Below the pieces are notes generated by a model. It had not been told where the DNA came from and did no database searches. It saw only the letters and a list, made by a program, of their open reading frames with translations. 64,000 nt of DNA, from assembly GCF_905475395.1 (NCBI RefSeq), contig NC_058337.1:93428368-93492367 (forward strand), in the 5' to 3' direction. Of the stretch, positions 49,601 through 60,857 are shown in pieces. The position numbers were made by a program, and so were the translations under genes. The stretch is from Chrysoperla carnea. Lineage: Eukaryota > Arthropoda > Insecta > Neuroptera > Chrysopidae. Positions within the stretch are counted from its first letter, which is position 1, and every line of letters starts with the position of its first letter.

Positions 49601-51213
49601 TTTTGTTTCCTAGTTTTTTAGATATATTTATTTAGTATTCAAAAATTCAGTATAAATATGGTGGGAGCGCAAATAAATGTATATATTTCAGATATGGAAA
49701 TCGTTATTCCTAAAATTTTAATTAGGATAATCAAATGTCTATATCATAATCAAATATATATTAATATATAAATAATATATTAAATTATTGTATTGTCATC
49801 GGTCCTTGATAAGTTTACCAAATTTCGAGTTAATCCGACGTTTTGATGTGGGTCAAAATCAAGTTCAAAATTTCCGTTACATGCCAACATACTAATATGA
49901 AGCTACATGAAGCTAATAAAAGCGTGTTAAAAATATTCAATGAGACGGAAATACGGCGTTAGTGATAGAACTCTGCTACTCAGTTTTTTTTTCATATAAT
50001 TGACTTTCCAAAAAAAATTAATTTAATAGTACATACTTACTTACGATTTGTAAGATCGATTAGAGGTGCTTTATGATAGTGTACTCAATTATATTAATTC
50101 AACAAAAATTTTATGTGATAAATGAAAATCGACAATAAAAATATAAAAATGACAACATAAATAATGCACTATAATAACACAATCTAAATAATTATACTTG
50201 TATCCTTAAATTTTTAATATTCGATTCAATTGTAATATTTAGAAAACATACAGTTAATATAATAGATATCTATAGTAATATTATTTTAAAATCAAAGGTT
50301 TGAAAATGTCTATGTTAGATGAAACATGTCAACATATTTTTAATTATTAAAATATTAAAAAATATAGTGGACTAAGCAAAAAAAAATTAGAAGTTTAATT
50401 TCTTCAAAATCCTAAAACTCTCTGTATTCATGCATACAGTTTAAATATAATATAGATACCTACAAATATTATTTTATAGTCAACAAAAGTAAAATTTTAT
50501 ACAATACTGAAAAAGCCAAAGCTTAGTTAAAAGTCTACTTATTTAACTCAAATTTATTTTAACACTGAAAAAAATGCAAAAACGATTATTTATACCGCCC
50601 CAACAAAGAAATGAAAGGGCTTAAAGTAGTGGTGGATTAAGCACCCTATAATTTTTCAAAATAGACTAAAAATGTAAATTTTTACACATTTAAAGCCCAA
50701 ACTGATTTGTTATAATAAAAGTATAAAAACGCACGGGACACGATAGATTATTTCTCATTGAAATAGATTCAGTGGTATATCTATATACATGATATACCGA
50801 CAGATCAACTTCGGAAAGTGATTCGAGACGACAAAAGAAGAAAATAAATTACCAATGTGCAACGTTCTATCACTTATAGTTTCGGAGAGGAGCTATGGAA
50901 GCCTCTGGATACTAACTTGCATACTATAGTATCCAGAGATTATCTCCTTAACGACAATATTTATTAATTTAAGCTATTAAAATAAATATAAATTTTCAAT
51001 TTTAAGCACATACCCTCCAATGCTGTGCTTCAGCTCATGGGCCGTTTTTGGGGTGACGTAAATATTTCTGCATATTTTTTAAATATTTATTTATTTATTT
51101 ATTTATTACCAATCGGTAACACAAATGATACTATTAAAAACTGATTTTCACGGCAAGGGTAACAGTACTCAGATACAAACTATGGCAACGAAATTTGAGA
51201 AAGTTTAATTTCT

Positions 51214-51350
51214 TTGAGAGAGACTGTAGCAATTCAGTTACCTTTCAATGTCCACGGATTCCAAAAATATAATTGTAAGCTTGCTATGAAAAAGTGTCGC
51301 AATAATAGATGTGCTTGTTTTAAAAACAAAGCAGATCCAAATGTCATAGA
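51214..51350 (+). pseudogene. Fragment of a transposon-encoded Cys-rich C-terminus
   Basis: The frame holds the motif CKLAMKKCRNNRCACFKNK. Its Cys spacing resembles the C-x-C-K...C-x-x-x-x-C-x-C-x-K tail of domesticated or transposon integrase-like proteins (KRBA2-like). Upstream and downstream parts are absent. Not a complete gene; the match is by pattern only. Confidence 0.35.
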
Positions 51351-51474
51351 AGGTAAACTTGCCTTAAAAAATGATATTTCAGTCAAAAAGGACGATATGC
51401 AACTAAATAAATCGACCTACATACTCAAATTTCTTCGTTACTCAAAATGTGTATACCATGTATATATGAAATAT

Positions 51475-52000
51475 ACATAGTATATTAAGTTTAGTCCCAA
51501 GTTTGTAACGCTTAAAAATATTGATGCTACGAAAATAATTTTGGTATAGGTGTTCATAGAATCACCTAATTAGTCCATTTCCGGTTGTCTGTCTGTCTGT
51601 CCGTCTGTCATCACGATTACTCAAAAACGAAAAGAGATGAAATTTTTATAGCTCGCTGAGGACGTAAAAAGTGAGGTCAAGTTCGTAGGACCCAACTTGT
51701 AAGCTGTTAGAGATAGAACAAAAGTTGAAATGTAAAAAATGTTCCATGTAAAAAATAAACACCTTTTGTTTGAAACATTTTTTCGTAAACATCATTGATT
51801 ACCCGTGAGAGCTCAAATTATGCGAAAATTGTATAGTATGTATGTTATGACTATATCAGTTATATATTGTTGACATGTATAATGTATATATACAGAGTAA
51901 TCAACACTGTCTATACATGGCATTTCAACAATTTACTCAGTCAATTGTTTGTTTTCACTTGTTATTTAGAATATATACAATATGACTTAATACAGTTAAA
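51475..52000 (+). repeat. Dispersed repeat family R-E, copy 1
   Basis: Read forward it holds taagtttagtcccaagtttg, ggtataggtgttcataga, a run of tctg/tccg units (51590-51612), ggacgtaaaaagtgaggtca, gagatagaacaaaagtt and cacttgttattt. The same order appears inverted at 54620-55145. No TIR or transposase found. Confidence 0.75.
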
Positions 52001-53115
52001 CTATAACTGACCAATTGAAATTTTGTATCAAAACGAGAGACGAGTAAGTAAGTAACGAGTGAGATGTAACGAGGGAGATGTAACGAGAAACGAAACGATA
52101 CGATAGTAATGGCAACCTACTGATAATTTTAGTAAGAAATACATACGGGTACCCAATTTTTCGTTAATTTTACAGCACTAGAACGTATGTAGATTTGCAC
52201 ATTTAAGTACATACATCTGTCTTCGAGAATAATAACTGGTCGAAATCCATACAAAACATTTCAATATATTATATCTAAACTTATTTGCACAAAATTAAAA
52301 ACCGCAAATTATAGATATTATATTTAGTTAAGAAGTTTTCTTAAGAAGAAGAAACTTCTATTGAACACCAGAAATGATTATTTCCCAGAAATAATTTTTT
52401 TAAATTTTTATTAAGTACTTGCTATTAACTTAGATTAATCGGAGCCCATTAACCTAGTCCTAATTCCAGCCATTTACACAAAATAAATAATATTTGTAAA
52501 CTTGTTAAGTAAAGTACTATTAACCTAATTTTTTTCAGTTATTCCGAATATAAATAGCTAAAGATTAAACTATCTAGTTTTTTGAAATTATTACTTAAAA
52601 TTTGATGCATTATGTATACAACTATCTCATCACAATTAACATAATTAACCAATTGTTCAACAACAACAAAAAAATTATTAAAATTATTATTCTGACATAC
52701 CTATAAGCAATTATTTTTTTATATAATCTTATTTTAATATCAATTCTAATGATAGTGTATTATTCATTGATAACAAAATGAATTTCTATTAAGTCATTTT
52801 TTATATTGTTCAAATTTTATTGTCAATATGAGTCAAATGTGTTGGCTACATAATTAATATTGTATACAATAGTTGAAATGAACATAATTACATCACATCA
52901 ATAACAAAATTAATTTAAAAAGTAGGTATTATCCTTGGCCTCAGCTTTTGTGAGATTTGTTTAATAGATAAAAAAATCTTTTTAAAAAATTATAGAATTC
53001 GTGTATGGTACTTGAACCGGTGGTATGGCCCGGGTCCCTATGAAAGACCACATTTAAAAAATAGCCAAATATCAATATTTATATGCTAATATCTTGAAAC
53101 TAATTGACTTTTTGT
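52001..53115. other. Intergenic, AT-rich
   Basis: No gene. A short imperfect doubling (cgagggagatgtaac / cgagtgagatgtaac near 52057-52083) is the only repeat noted. Confidence 0.5.
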
Positions 53116-53955
53116 GTCAAAATTACCTTATGTACTGAGTTTAAACGAAATTGGAAATTTAAAAAAATTTTCGATTTTTTGCAATTTTTTTAAGGGGTTA
53201 GACCCTTTGAAAAAATCAAGAAAACGTAAAAAAAATTTGTGTTTTGGAATTTGATGAAACTCGGTGGATGGGGTAATTTAGATCTAAAAAGTATAAAAAT
53301 CACGTTAATTTAATGATTGGATGCAGAGTTTCTGAGATATTGCAATATTTGGATCGATTTTAGTCCGTATCTCAAAACCTATTCGACCAGTCATCAAACG
53401 CACCCGATTTTTGTACTTTTTGGCTCAAAATTACCTTATAAACAGAGTTTTATCGAAATTGAAGTTTAAAAAAATTTTTCGATTTTTTACAATTTTTTTA
53501 AGGGACACCCCTTTGAAAAAATCGAGAAAATCGCAAAAAAAATTTTTATTTTGGAATTTGATGAAACTCAGTGGATGGGGTAATTTTGATCCAAAAAGTA
53601 TAAAAATCAGGTTAATTTAATGGATGGATGCAGAGTTTCTGAGATATCGCACTATTTGGATCGATTTTAGTCCGTATCTCAAAAACTATTCGATCAGTCA
53701 TCAAATCCACCCGATTTTTGTACTTTTGGGGTCAAAATTATCTTATATACTGAGTTTTATCGAAATTGGAGATTAAAAAAGTTTCTCGATTTTATGCAAT
53801 TTTTTAAGGGTAAAAAACCTTTGAAAAAATCGAAAATATCGCAAAAATATTTTTGTTTTTAAATTTGATGAATCTCAGTGGATGGAGTAATTTTGGACCA
53901 AAAAGTATGCAAATCAGGTTAATTTAATGTTTGGGCCTATAGAAAGTTACAATGT
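53116..53955 (+). repeat. Tandem array, about 307-bp unit, about 2.7 copies
   Basis: The word tcaaaatta recurs at 53117, 53425 and 53732 (spacing 308 and 307). Each is followed by the same order of words: cgaaattg, tttgaaaaaatc, gatgaa-ctc-gtggatgg, gtttctgagatat and tcgattttagtccgtatctc. The last copy stops before the end of the unit. Satellite-like. A 69-codon open frame inside it is incidental. Confidence 0.85.
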
Positions 53956-53984
53956 CAGCAAGTATCATGGAAAAAACTTCATTT

Positions 53985-54115
53985 TCAAAAAAGTTCCATA
54001 CCAAAAAATTTAATTCCATAAAATTGTGAGCAAAAAGGAGGATAAGTGAGGGCTTTAACGTGACAGTTTTTAAAGGAGAAATTGCTGATCAAAGTATTTG
54101 CTAGTACCTAAATAT
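53985..54115 (+). repeat. Dispersed repeat family R-A, copy 3
   Basis: Same order as 5-125: accaaaaaatttaat, ccataaaattgtgagcaaaa, ggataagtgagggct, acgtgacagt and gaaattgct. It directly follows the 307-bp array. Confidence 0.6.
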
Positions 54116-54619
54116 TTATGTTAGTAGTAATGTACATTTTAACTGTAATTAATATGATATGATTTCTCGAAGAGCAAATAACGGAAAGATTCAAAAAGTT
54201 ATTTAAAGAAGAGGGAAAGAAAATGAAGGCTTCCAATTTCCATATGAGACAAAAATTATACAGTCATGTATAATTTCAAACGAATTTTTCCCTTTTGTAG
54301 GTAAAAATATTTCAAAAGCATTATGTATTAGCGAAACTCCGAAGCCGAATTCGAATTCAACACATGACAAATGACAAAAAAAATTCCAATTTTGTCGACC
54401 AGTGAAATACTACTACAACCATTAATTATTAATTTATCGAACTAAACCTACGCAACTTTTAACTATGTGTTTATTTGATAAAATCATTTCTGTGTACCAT
54501 AAATAATAATTATTATTTTTATATCATTGTTAATGTTCTTAAAATAATATCCTAATGAGTTGAATTTGGAATAACTAAAAAATATAGGTGCCTGCATAAC
54601 TAGAAATCAAATATCATAA

Positions 54620-55145
54620 TCTAAAACAAGTGAAAACAAACAATTGATTGAGTTAATTGTTGAAATACCATGCATAGACAGTGTTGATGACTTTATCGCA
54701 TTACAAATACATACATGTCACACATAGGTACATAACTAATATTCCCATAATTACATACTATACAATTTACGCCTAGTTAGCGCTCTCACGGGTTTATTGT
54801 ACATTTAAACTTTTGTTCTATCTCTAACGGTTTACAAGATGGGTCCTACGGACCCAAGACCCAAATGATCTATGTTGCTCATTGACGAACTTGACCTCAC
54901 TTTTTACGTCCTCAGTACGCTATAAAAATTCCAGCTAGATATCTCTTTTCTTTTTTGAGTAATCGTGATAACAGACGGAAAGACAGACGACGGACGACAG
55001 ACGACAGACAGACAACCCAAAATGTAATAATTAGGTGATTTTATGAACACCTATACCAAAATTTTTTGCTTAGCATCAATATTTTTAAGCGTTACAAAAT
55101 TGGAACTAAAACTTAATATACCTTGCATATTACATATATGCGTGG
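54620..55145 (-). repeat. Dispersed repeat family R-E, copy 2 (inverted)
   Basis: The reverse complement of 51475-52000 in order: gaaaacaaacaattgattg, ttgttgaaataccatg, ttttgttctatctctaacg, gacctcactttttacgtcc, a gaca-rich run, aattaggtgattttatgaa and gcgttacaaa. It retains a segment between tacaagat and gaacttgac that copy 1 lacks. Confidence 0.75.
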
Positions 55146-55154
55146 TATAACTAG

Positions 55155-55470
55155 GGAAAACAAACAATTGATTGAATTAATTATTGAAATACCATGTATA
55201 GACAGTGCTGATTACGGAATCGTTTGTTTTTTCACGTCATGTGAGTAAAAAGAGATATCGCCAGCCATACATACATGTCACACACAAATGTCTGATATTT
55301 CCATATAATACATATTATACACATACTATACACATACTATACAATATTCGAACATAATTTGGACAACCGGAATTGAACTAATTAGGTGATTTTATGAACA
55401 CCTATAACAAAATTTTGTTCGTAGCATAAATATTTTTAAGCGTTACAAACTTCGGACTAAATATATACAT
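55155..55470 (-). repeat. Dispersed repeat family R-E, copy 3 (deleted)
   Basis: Immediately behind copy 2 in the same orientation. It has both outer parts (aaacaaacaattgattgaat, aattaggtgattttatgaa) but lacks the central part with the tctg/gaca run. A ctatacacata unit is repeated at 55317-55342. Confidence 0.7.
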
Positions 55471-55612
55471 GGTATAATAAGTAATTTCAATTATTAAAAT
55501 CATTGTAATTCATTTTTTATACATTCCAATCAGAAAAAAAAACATTTTCTGTTTAGCACAAAAACTATTTTATAAACTGAAACTCACAATAGTCCATTGG
55601 ACTAATTCAATC

Positions 55613-55620
55613 TGTAGCAC
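55613..55620. repeat. hAT 8-bp target duplication, left
   Basis: tgtagcac is identical to 57639-57646. Confidence 0.95.
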
Positions 55621-57638
55621 CAGTGGCGGATTTACCAGCAGGCTGAGTAGGCTGGAGCCTAGGGCGGCAAATTTTAAGGGGCGGCAAATTTAGCTCATAA
55701 ATTTTTTATTTCGATTGACAAAATTTAGAAAAAATTATAATACACACACAAAATACGAATTTCAAAAATTATAGAGGAATTAAAATATTCAACAAAAACC
55801 GAAATATAGTCCTATATACAGTGCTAAATAATAAATATCTCAAAATCTCTGCATAAACAATTGCTAAACGCTTTTGATTATAATGTAATGATCATGAATT
55901 TTTAGAATATCGCAATAGCGATTCCATATTATAGTCGAAATTTAGTTATTTTTACATATTTTCTTCACTGATAATTACTATAATTTTTTCTCCGTGTACC
56001 TAATAATTATGAGATCTCCTTACACAATTCAATCTTGATACAATATCGATGGTCTAATCATGATTGCTGCAGCAAGTTTGCAAATTGTCAAGTTCTATTC
56101 CAGAAAGTTATTTCTTTATGCGTAAAAAATACTGACTAATTTTTATTAAATAAAAAACTAGTTCGATATCTTATAGAGATTCAGAATAAGTATAGTCTTT
56201 TTGTTACTGTAGAAATGTTCTGATGCGAGTTGTAGCCGTCGTGAAGCGACTGTGTTCAAGAGGTCTTGCTTTTAGAGGAAAAAATGAAAAGTTCGGAGAT
56301 CCACATAATGGAAATTATTGTATGGTTTTGGAACTATTAGCAGAATTCGATCCTTTTTTAGCTCGTCATATTGAACGATTTGGCAATCAAGGATCAGGAA
56401 GTACCAGTTACTTATCAAAGACCATTTGCGATGAGTTCATTCTCTTAATGGGTGATAAAGTCTTGAAACAGATCAGAGATGAGATAAAAAAGGCGAAATA
56501 TTTTTCCCTCATCATTGATTCAACACCAGATATAGCCAAAAAAACAACCAAAAAGAAAACAAAGATTCGATGAAACACCCGATGAAGATATTGGAATAGC
56601 TGCGAGTGATTACTTCAGGGTTAACACATTTCTCGTTGTCATAGACAGACTCATATCCGAGTTAGCAAAACGACAAGAGGCTTATCACGGATTTAACGAG
56701 AAATTTTCATTTCTTACCAAAATAAGTGAGTTGTTACCATCAGTTCTGACGGAAAAAGCCAGTTTTTTAGAAAAAATGTATCCTAATGATTTAGAAACAG
56801 ACTTAGTTCAGGAATGCGTACACTTTCAAAGCTACCTTTCATCTGAAAGAATTTCAATAAAACCAATTTCTGGATCATTAAAAAGTCTGTCTTTATTCCT
56901 GCGAGATCAGAATCTAGGAAGCATTTATCCAAACTTGGATATAGTACTTCGTATGGCTCTTTGTACACCAGCGACAAATTGTTCAGGTGAAAGAAGCTTC
57001 TCTTGCTTGAAGAGAGTAAAGAACTACCTCCGATCGACTTTAAGTCAAGAAAAGCTAAACGCTTTAGCTTTCTTGTGCATAGAGTCAGAGCTAATAAACA
57101 AGATTTCGTACGACGATATAATAAATGATTTTGCGAATTCAAAGTGTCGCAAAATAGTATTGTAATGCTTTTATAATTTGACTTGAATTATAATACTAAC
57201 AAATAATTAAGAAAGGATATATTTATTGTGTTGTTTTGTAACTGTAAGTGTAATAATAAATATTTATCAACGTTCGGTCGTTCGCCAAATCTAGATTTTT
57301 TGTGTAAGCTTTATTCCTATTACATAAGTATTGTATAGTTTTAACACATACCTTAACTTACTTTAAAATTGGTACATGTTTGAGATATTTTTTGCATAAA
57401 ATATTGTTTTTTGATAATTCTTTGCTGTAAAAATAATCAAGGATCTAACACGGTACCATAGTTCTCGATGATACTAACCATACGGGAAAAGTTGATGTAA
57501 TGAGGATAATGGAGCACAAATCATAAAGTTGCAATTTTATTGATAGATAATTGATATGATTGTGAAATAAGATATCAAAATTTAGAGGCGGCAAAAATTG
57601 AATAGCCTACGGGCGGCAAATCTCTAAATCCGCCACTG
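55621..57638 (+). mobile_element. hAT transposon copy, internally deleted
   Basis: CAGTGGCGGATTTA at the left is exactly inverted at the right (57625-57638). The 8-bp duplications tgtagcac on both sides are exact. Subterminal GGCGGCAAA words occur twice near the left end and twice near the right, as binding repeats often do. It carries the two transposase parts described next. 2018 bp. Confidence 0.93.
56223..57165 (+). pseudogene. hAT transposase with catalytic centre deleted (DUF4371 / dimerisation parts)
   Basis: Part 1 (56223-56573) has the DUF4371-type stretch with RGLAFRG, LLAEFDPFLARHI, SYLSKTICDEF and LIIDSTPDIA; the last holds the first catalytic Asp. Upstream zinc-finger codons are missing. 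The frame then reaches KKKTKIR and a stop. The adjacent +1 frame continues RFDETPDEDIG through AKRQEAYHGFNEKF to the C-terminal hAT dimerisation domain (56731-57165) with SGERSFSCLKRVKNYLRST. Compared with complete family members the middle, with the second Asp and catalytic Glu, is absent, and a frameshift lies at the junction. It cannot be an active transposase. The surviving text has few stops, so the deletion looks younger than the neighbouring repeats. Confidence 0.88.
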
Positions 57639-57646
57639 TGTAGCAC
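57639..57646. repeat. hAT 8-bp target duplication, right
   Basis: tgtagcac identical to 55613-55620. Confidence 0.95.
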
Positions 57647-58664
57647 TCTTCTTGCTAATTATGACATACGAAAGTTGTAAGTGAAAAATTCTTATTCTGG
57701 AAAAGAATAACATAAACAAAGTAGGTATTGATAGTAATCCAATTAATCTTCGGAGACGCAATGTTAAATTTGGCACAATTGCTATCAGAAAACAAAAAAT
57801 ACGGGCAGGATACATTTTTAAAAAAATATTTTCTGATAAAATCTAAGGAGTCTAAAATAGCAGTCATTTTTTATGATTTATGGCGGAACTTTCAGTGAAT
57901 TTTTAATATTTTGGAACTTGGGAGTTTAGGAATTTACAATCAAGTATCTCTAAAAAAATGAATGGCATCTAATTTGGATTTGTCTCTTGGAATAGATTTA
58001 TCTCAAAATTTTGTTTTTGACTATTTAAAAAGAATTAAAACTTGTAAAAAAAAGCGAAAAAAAATTTTTTTCAAACAGCAGCAGCATTTTGCAAAAAAAA
58101 TTTTTTTTTTGAGGTAACTGTAAGCTATAACTTTTTGAATTTTGATTTTTTTTTTTAAATTGTTTGTGAATTTTTAAAAAATAATAGAAGATACTAAAAA
58201 TATTTTTTGTTTTTTTTTTTTATAAAATGTTAAAAAAATGCTCAAAATTTGTGCTGCTGCTAGACTAGAAAATCGCCTTGAATGTAAACTTGGACAGTTA
58301 TATCGAAACGAATTTATGTGCCATTAAAAAAAATTGTTCGTGATATCTCACACACAAGTTGTTAGATTTTTAAGTTCTATCATTCAATATAAAAAAAAAA
58401 CCCTTTTTATTAATTTATATATTTATTTAATATTTTTTATCAATTATTCTTTTTGTCTAGCATCACCACCCATTTTTGCTACCCGCCTTCATTCTCGCTG
58501 GAATATCCTTATTATTAACATTAAAAAAATATATATTATTTAATGATAGGCCTGTTTTATCACAAACAACCGAACTTTATGATTATACAAAAATAAAATA
58601 AAAAAATATAGGTAATAACATTTTTATTATTACTCGACATAAAATTATTCATGTTTACTTCTCT

Positions 58665-59490
58665 GTAAATCACCGTCCACCGCATAGTGGAGTATTTTTT
58701 ATCAAATTTCTGGACAAAATATAATGAAGGAATTTTTATGCTCAAAATTGATTTCTAAAAACTATGCCTTTTATTTGCCCCAATTCCTTCATTTTCTATT
58801 TCAATTTTTTTTAACTTTATCCACTTCTGAGCCACTTTTTTTCTAATCTAACATTTAGTTTCAACGTAACGTGATTTTGGAATTGTAAGTTACATAGTTT
58901 CACAGGAAAACTTCTTGCTCCTTTTTGTACTTTTAATCTCTATCCTTATCCTTGTTTTAAGAAGAAAGGTGCAAGTTCGCGTAAGATTTTTTCCATGAAA
59001 CATTAAATAATACTAAAACTTTTCTTCTTAGAAAAAATTTTGCCCGACAAAAACAGACACATAAACAAAAAGCTTTGAGTATGATAAATTTAATGAAACT
59101 ACCTTTTTTAACAGCAAATATAAACCACAATATTTAATTATATTATTAGAGACATTAACATTAAATAATTATAAATAAAGCACAAACCATCTTCTTCAAT
59201 ATAAAATAAATCCTTTATTAATTGCAGTAAACAAACACAGTAAACGTAAATTGAATGACACGGTAATTCCAGAGCGACAACAATAATAGCATTCATCCGT
59301 AAAAGCAGATAGGTTGTGGCTTACAAAACAGGCGGGGGCGAGGTTGAGGTAACTCAAGTGACCAGTTTGTGATGAAGTGGTTATCTCACTACATCAAAAT
59401 CCAACTTTCAATGCAAAACAAAAGAGATTTTCTGACTTTTGTCCAGAAATTTGATAAAAATACTCCACTGTGCACCGTTCACCGTGTACA
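58665..59490. repeat. Inverted-end element
   Basis: ccgcatagtggagtat...tatcaaatttctggacaaaa near 58677-58717 is inverted near 59438-59478 as tttgtccagaaatttgata...atactccactgtgcac. The interior is AT-rich with a GC-richer patch near 59330-59370. No coding potential. Likely a decayed DNA element. Confidence 0.55.
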
Positions 59491-59623
59491 TTATAATTTA
59501 TTAATGAATTTTTATTATTAAATATTCTTATAATTATTATTTGATTTAATTATATACTTAGCTATTACCAATATTTTTTCAATACAAAAAAAAAATTAAT
59601 ATAGTATTAAAAAAAAGACTAAC

Positions 59624-60857
59624 CTACAATTCATTCTCATTAAATAATTATAAACATCCAAGTATAACGATAGATAGATATTCTTGCTAGAAATTTCTAC
59701 ATTATTTATATCATAAATATAATAATTATAACAAAAATTCTTTACTAAGTAGTACAACACATGTTCAAGTTCCCGACAAAAAGGAGAAATCGTCATAAAT
59801 TCATCTGTCAATATCATTTCTTTATTATATACTAATAAAGGATGATTTAAAATAGAAAAGAGATATTATTAGAGAGCTGAATCAGATTTCGCAAGCCTCA
59901 TGAAAATTTTGAGCGGGGTCTGAAATATTTTAGTGTATGTTCTCTCCAATAGCCTGGTGAATTTCACAGCAGAGCCCGATCTACCTATTTAGCCGCGATG
60001 TTAGCAACGGCCAAAATTATGTCTGGAAATTATATTGCTAAAAGGATATGGTGCAAAATTATTTTAAAAAAAATTGTCTTAAAATGATTTGAAGGAAACA
60101 AAATGCTAATTAAGGTTGACGTTTCATCCTTTCGATTCCCATCAAGCAGATTGCGATCGAATCGGCCATTTAGTGCAAAATGGAATTGTGCAAAAACAAT
60201 TAGGCCGAATGAAACGTTTCAAAGCTAATTTTGTTCGTTGAGGTTTCAGCTAGGACATACAGGGGTCAATTTTATTATGAACGATTATTTGCAAATAAAT
60301 TAAGTCAAAAAAATTGTTTTTTTTTCTTTTTAAGATATAGAAAACCCTCTAACAAAAAGTTCCATAGCACCAGTATCCTAAAGTGCACCATTTACGAGCT
60401 ATATCGCCTACAAGAAAGCAAAACAAAATTTAGAGCCGAATTTGTTTAATTACTCCAGTTTCCAGGTTCCTTGCGAGTGGACTTGGCAGACCCATTGCGT
60501 GAGTACCCCCCTCCAGAGATTAAAATTAATCCGAGATTTTTATGTTTTTAGTTCCAGGAGCTGCCCTATTTGTAAAACAACTGATTCTGCAATCTATCTG
60601 CAACATATACAACAATATGACAAATCTTATTTTGATCATCCTTTGCTATTTATAATTTAAATTCCCAACGCATATTTCATATTTTAGACTATTTAATTGT
60701 GGTAATTTACCTAAAACTTTGAGAATCATATGTTGCAAAATTTGGAGTAGAACGTCTAATTCTGTTTTAATGCGAATTTGATTTAGATAATAGGTAATTA
60801 AAAATTGTTTCCCCGTGATTTGTTCTGACTTAACACAATCAAATTTAAAGAAAAGCA
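59624..60857 (-). CDS. Two candidate exons of a RUN-domain-like protein (partial)
   Basis: Exon A (60711-60857) ends at TTTTAG|GTAAAT. Exon B (59624-59831) follows a pyrimidine-rich acceptor ending TTTATTAG and ends at GTAG|GTTAGT. The phase carried from A (1 base) matches B, joining LQHMILKVL to VYNKEMILTDEF. The joined text then reads SPFCRELEHVLYYLVKNF. This resembles the start of RUN domains, which bind small GTPases in membrane trafficking: a helix, a TD pair, then FCxxLExxLxxxLK. The later YLDVYNYLM would fit the next helix. Upstream and downstream exons are not found; they may lie beyond 64000 or among the repeats near 44-58 kb. The acceptor of exon A is weak. It could instead be a pseudogene or chance open reading in AT-rich DNA. 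Confidence 0.4.

Larger units (their letters stand above)
47936..51213. other. Intergenic, AT-rich
   Basis: Apart from the repeats listed (48270-48430, 49308-49600), it contains a Helitron-like word (tggtgggagcgcaaataaa, near 49658). There is also a short palindromic patch near 50900-50945 (tctggatact / agtatccaga) and a (TTTA)n run near 51085-51110. No supported exon. Confidence 0.5.

Noticed and set aside
53116..53955. CRISPR-like array
   Set aside because: Units are about 307 bp, head to tail, without short repeats and spacers; it is a tandem repeat in an insect genome.
56783..57142. 119-codon minus-strand frame
   Set aside because: It is the antisense of the hAT C-terminal domain.
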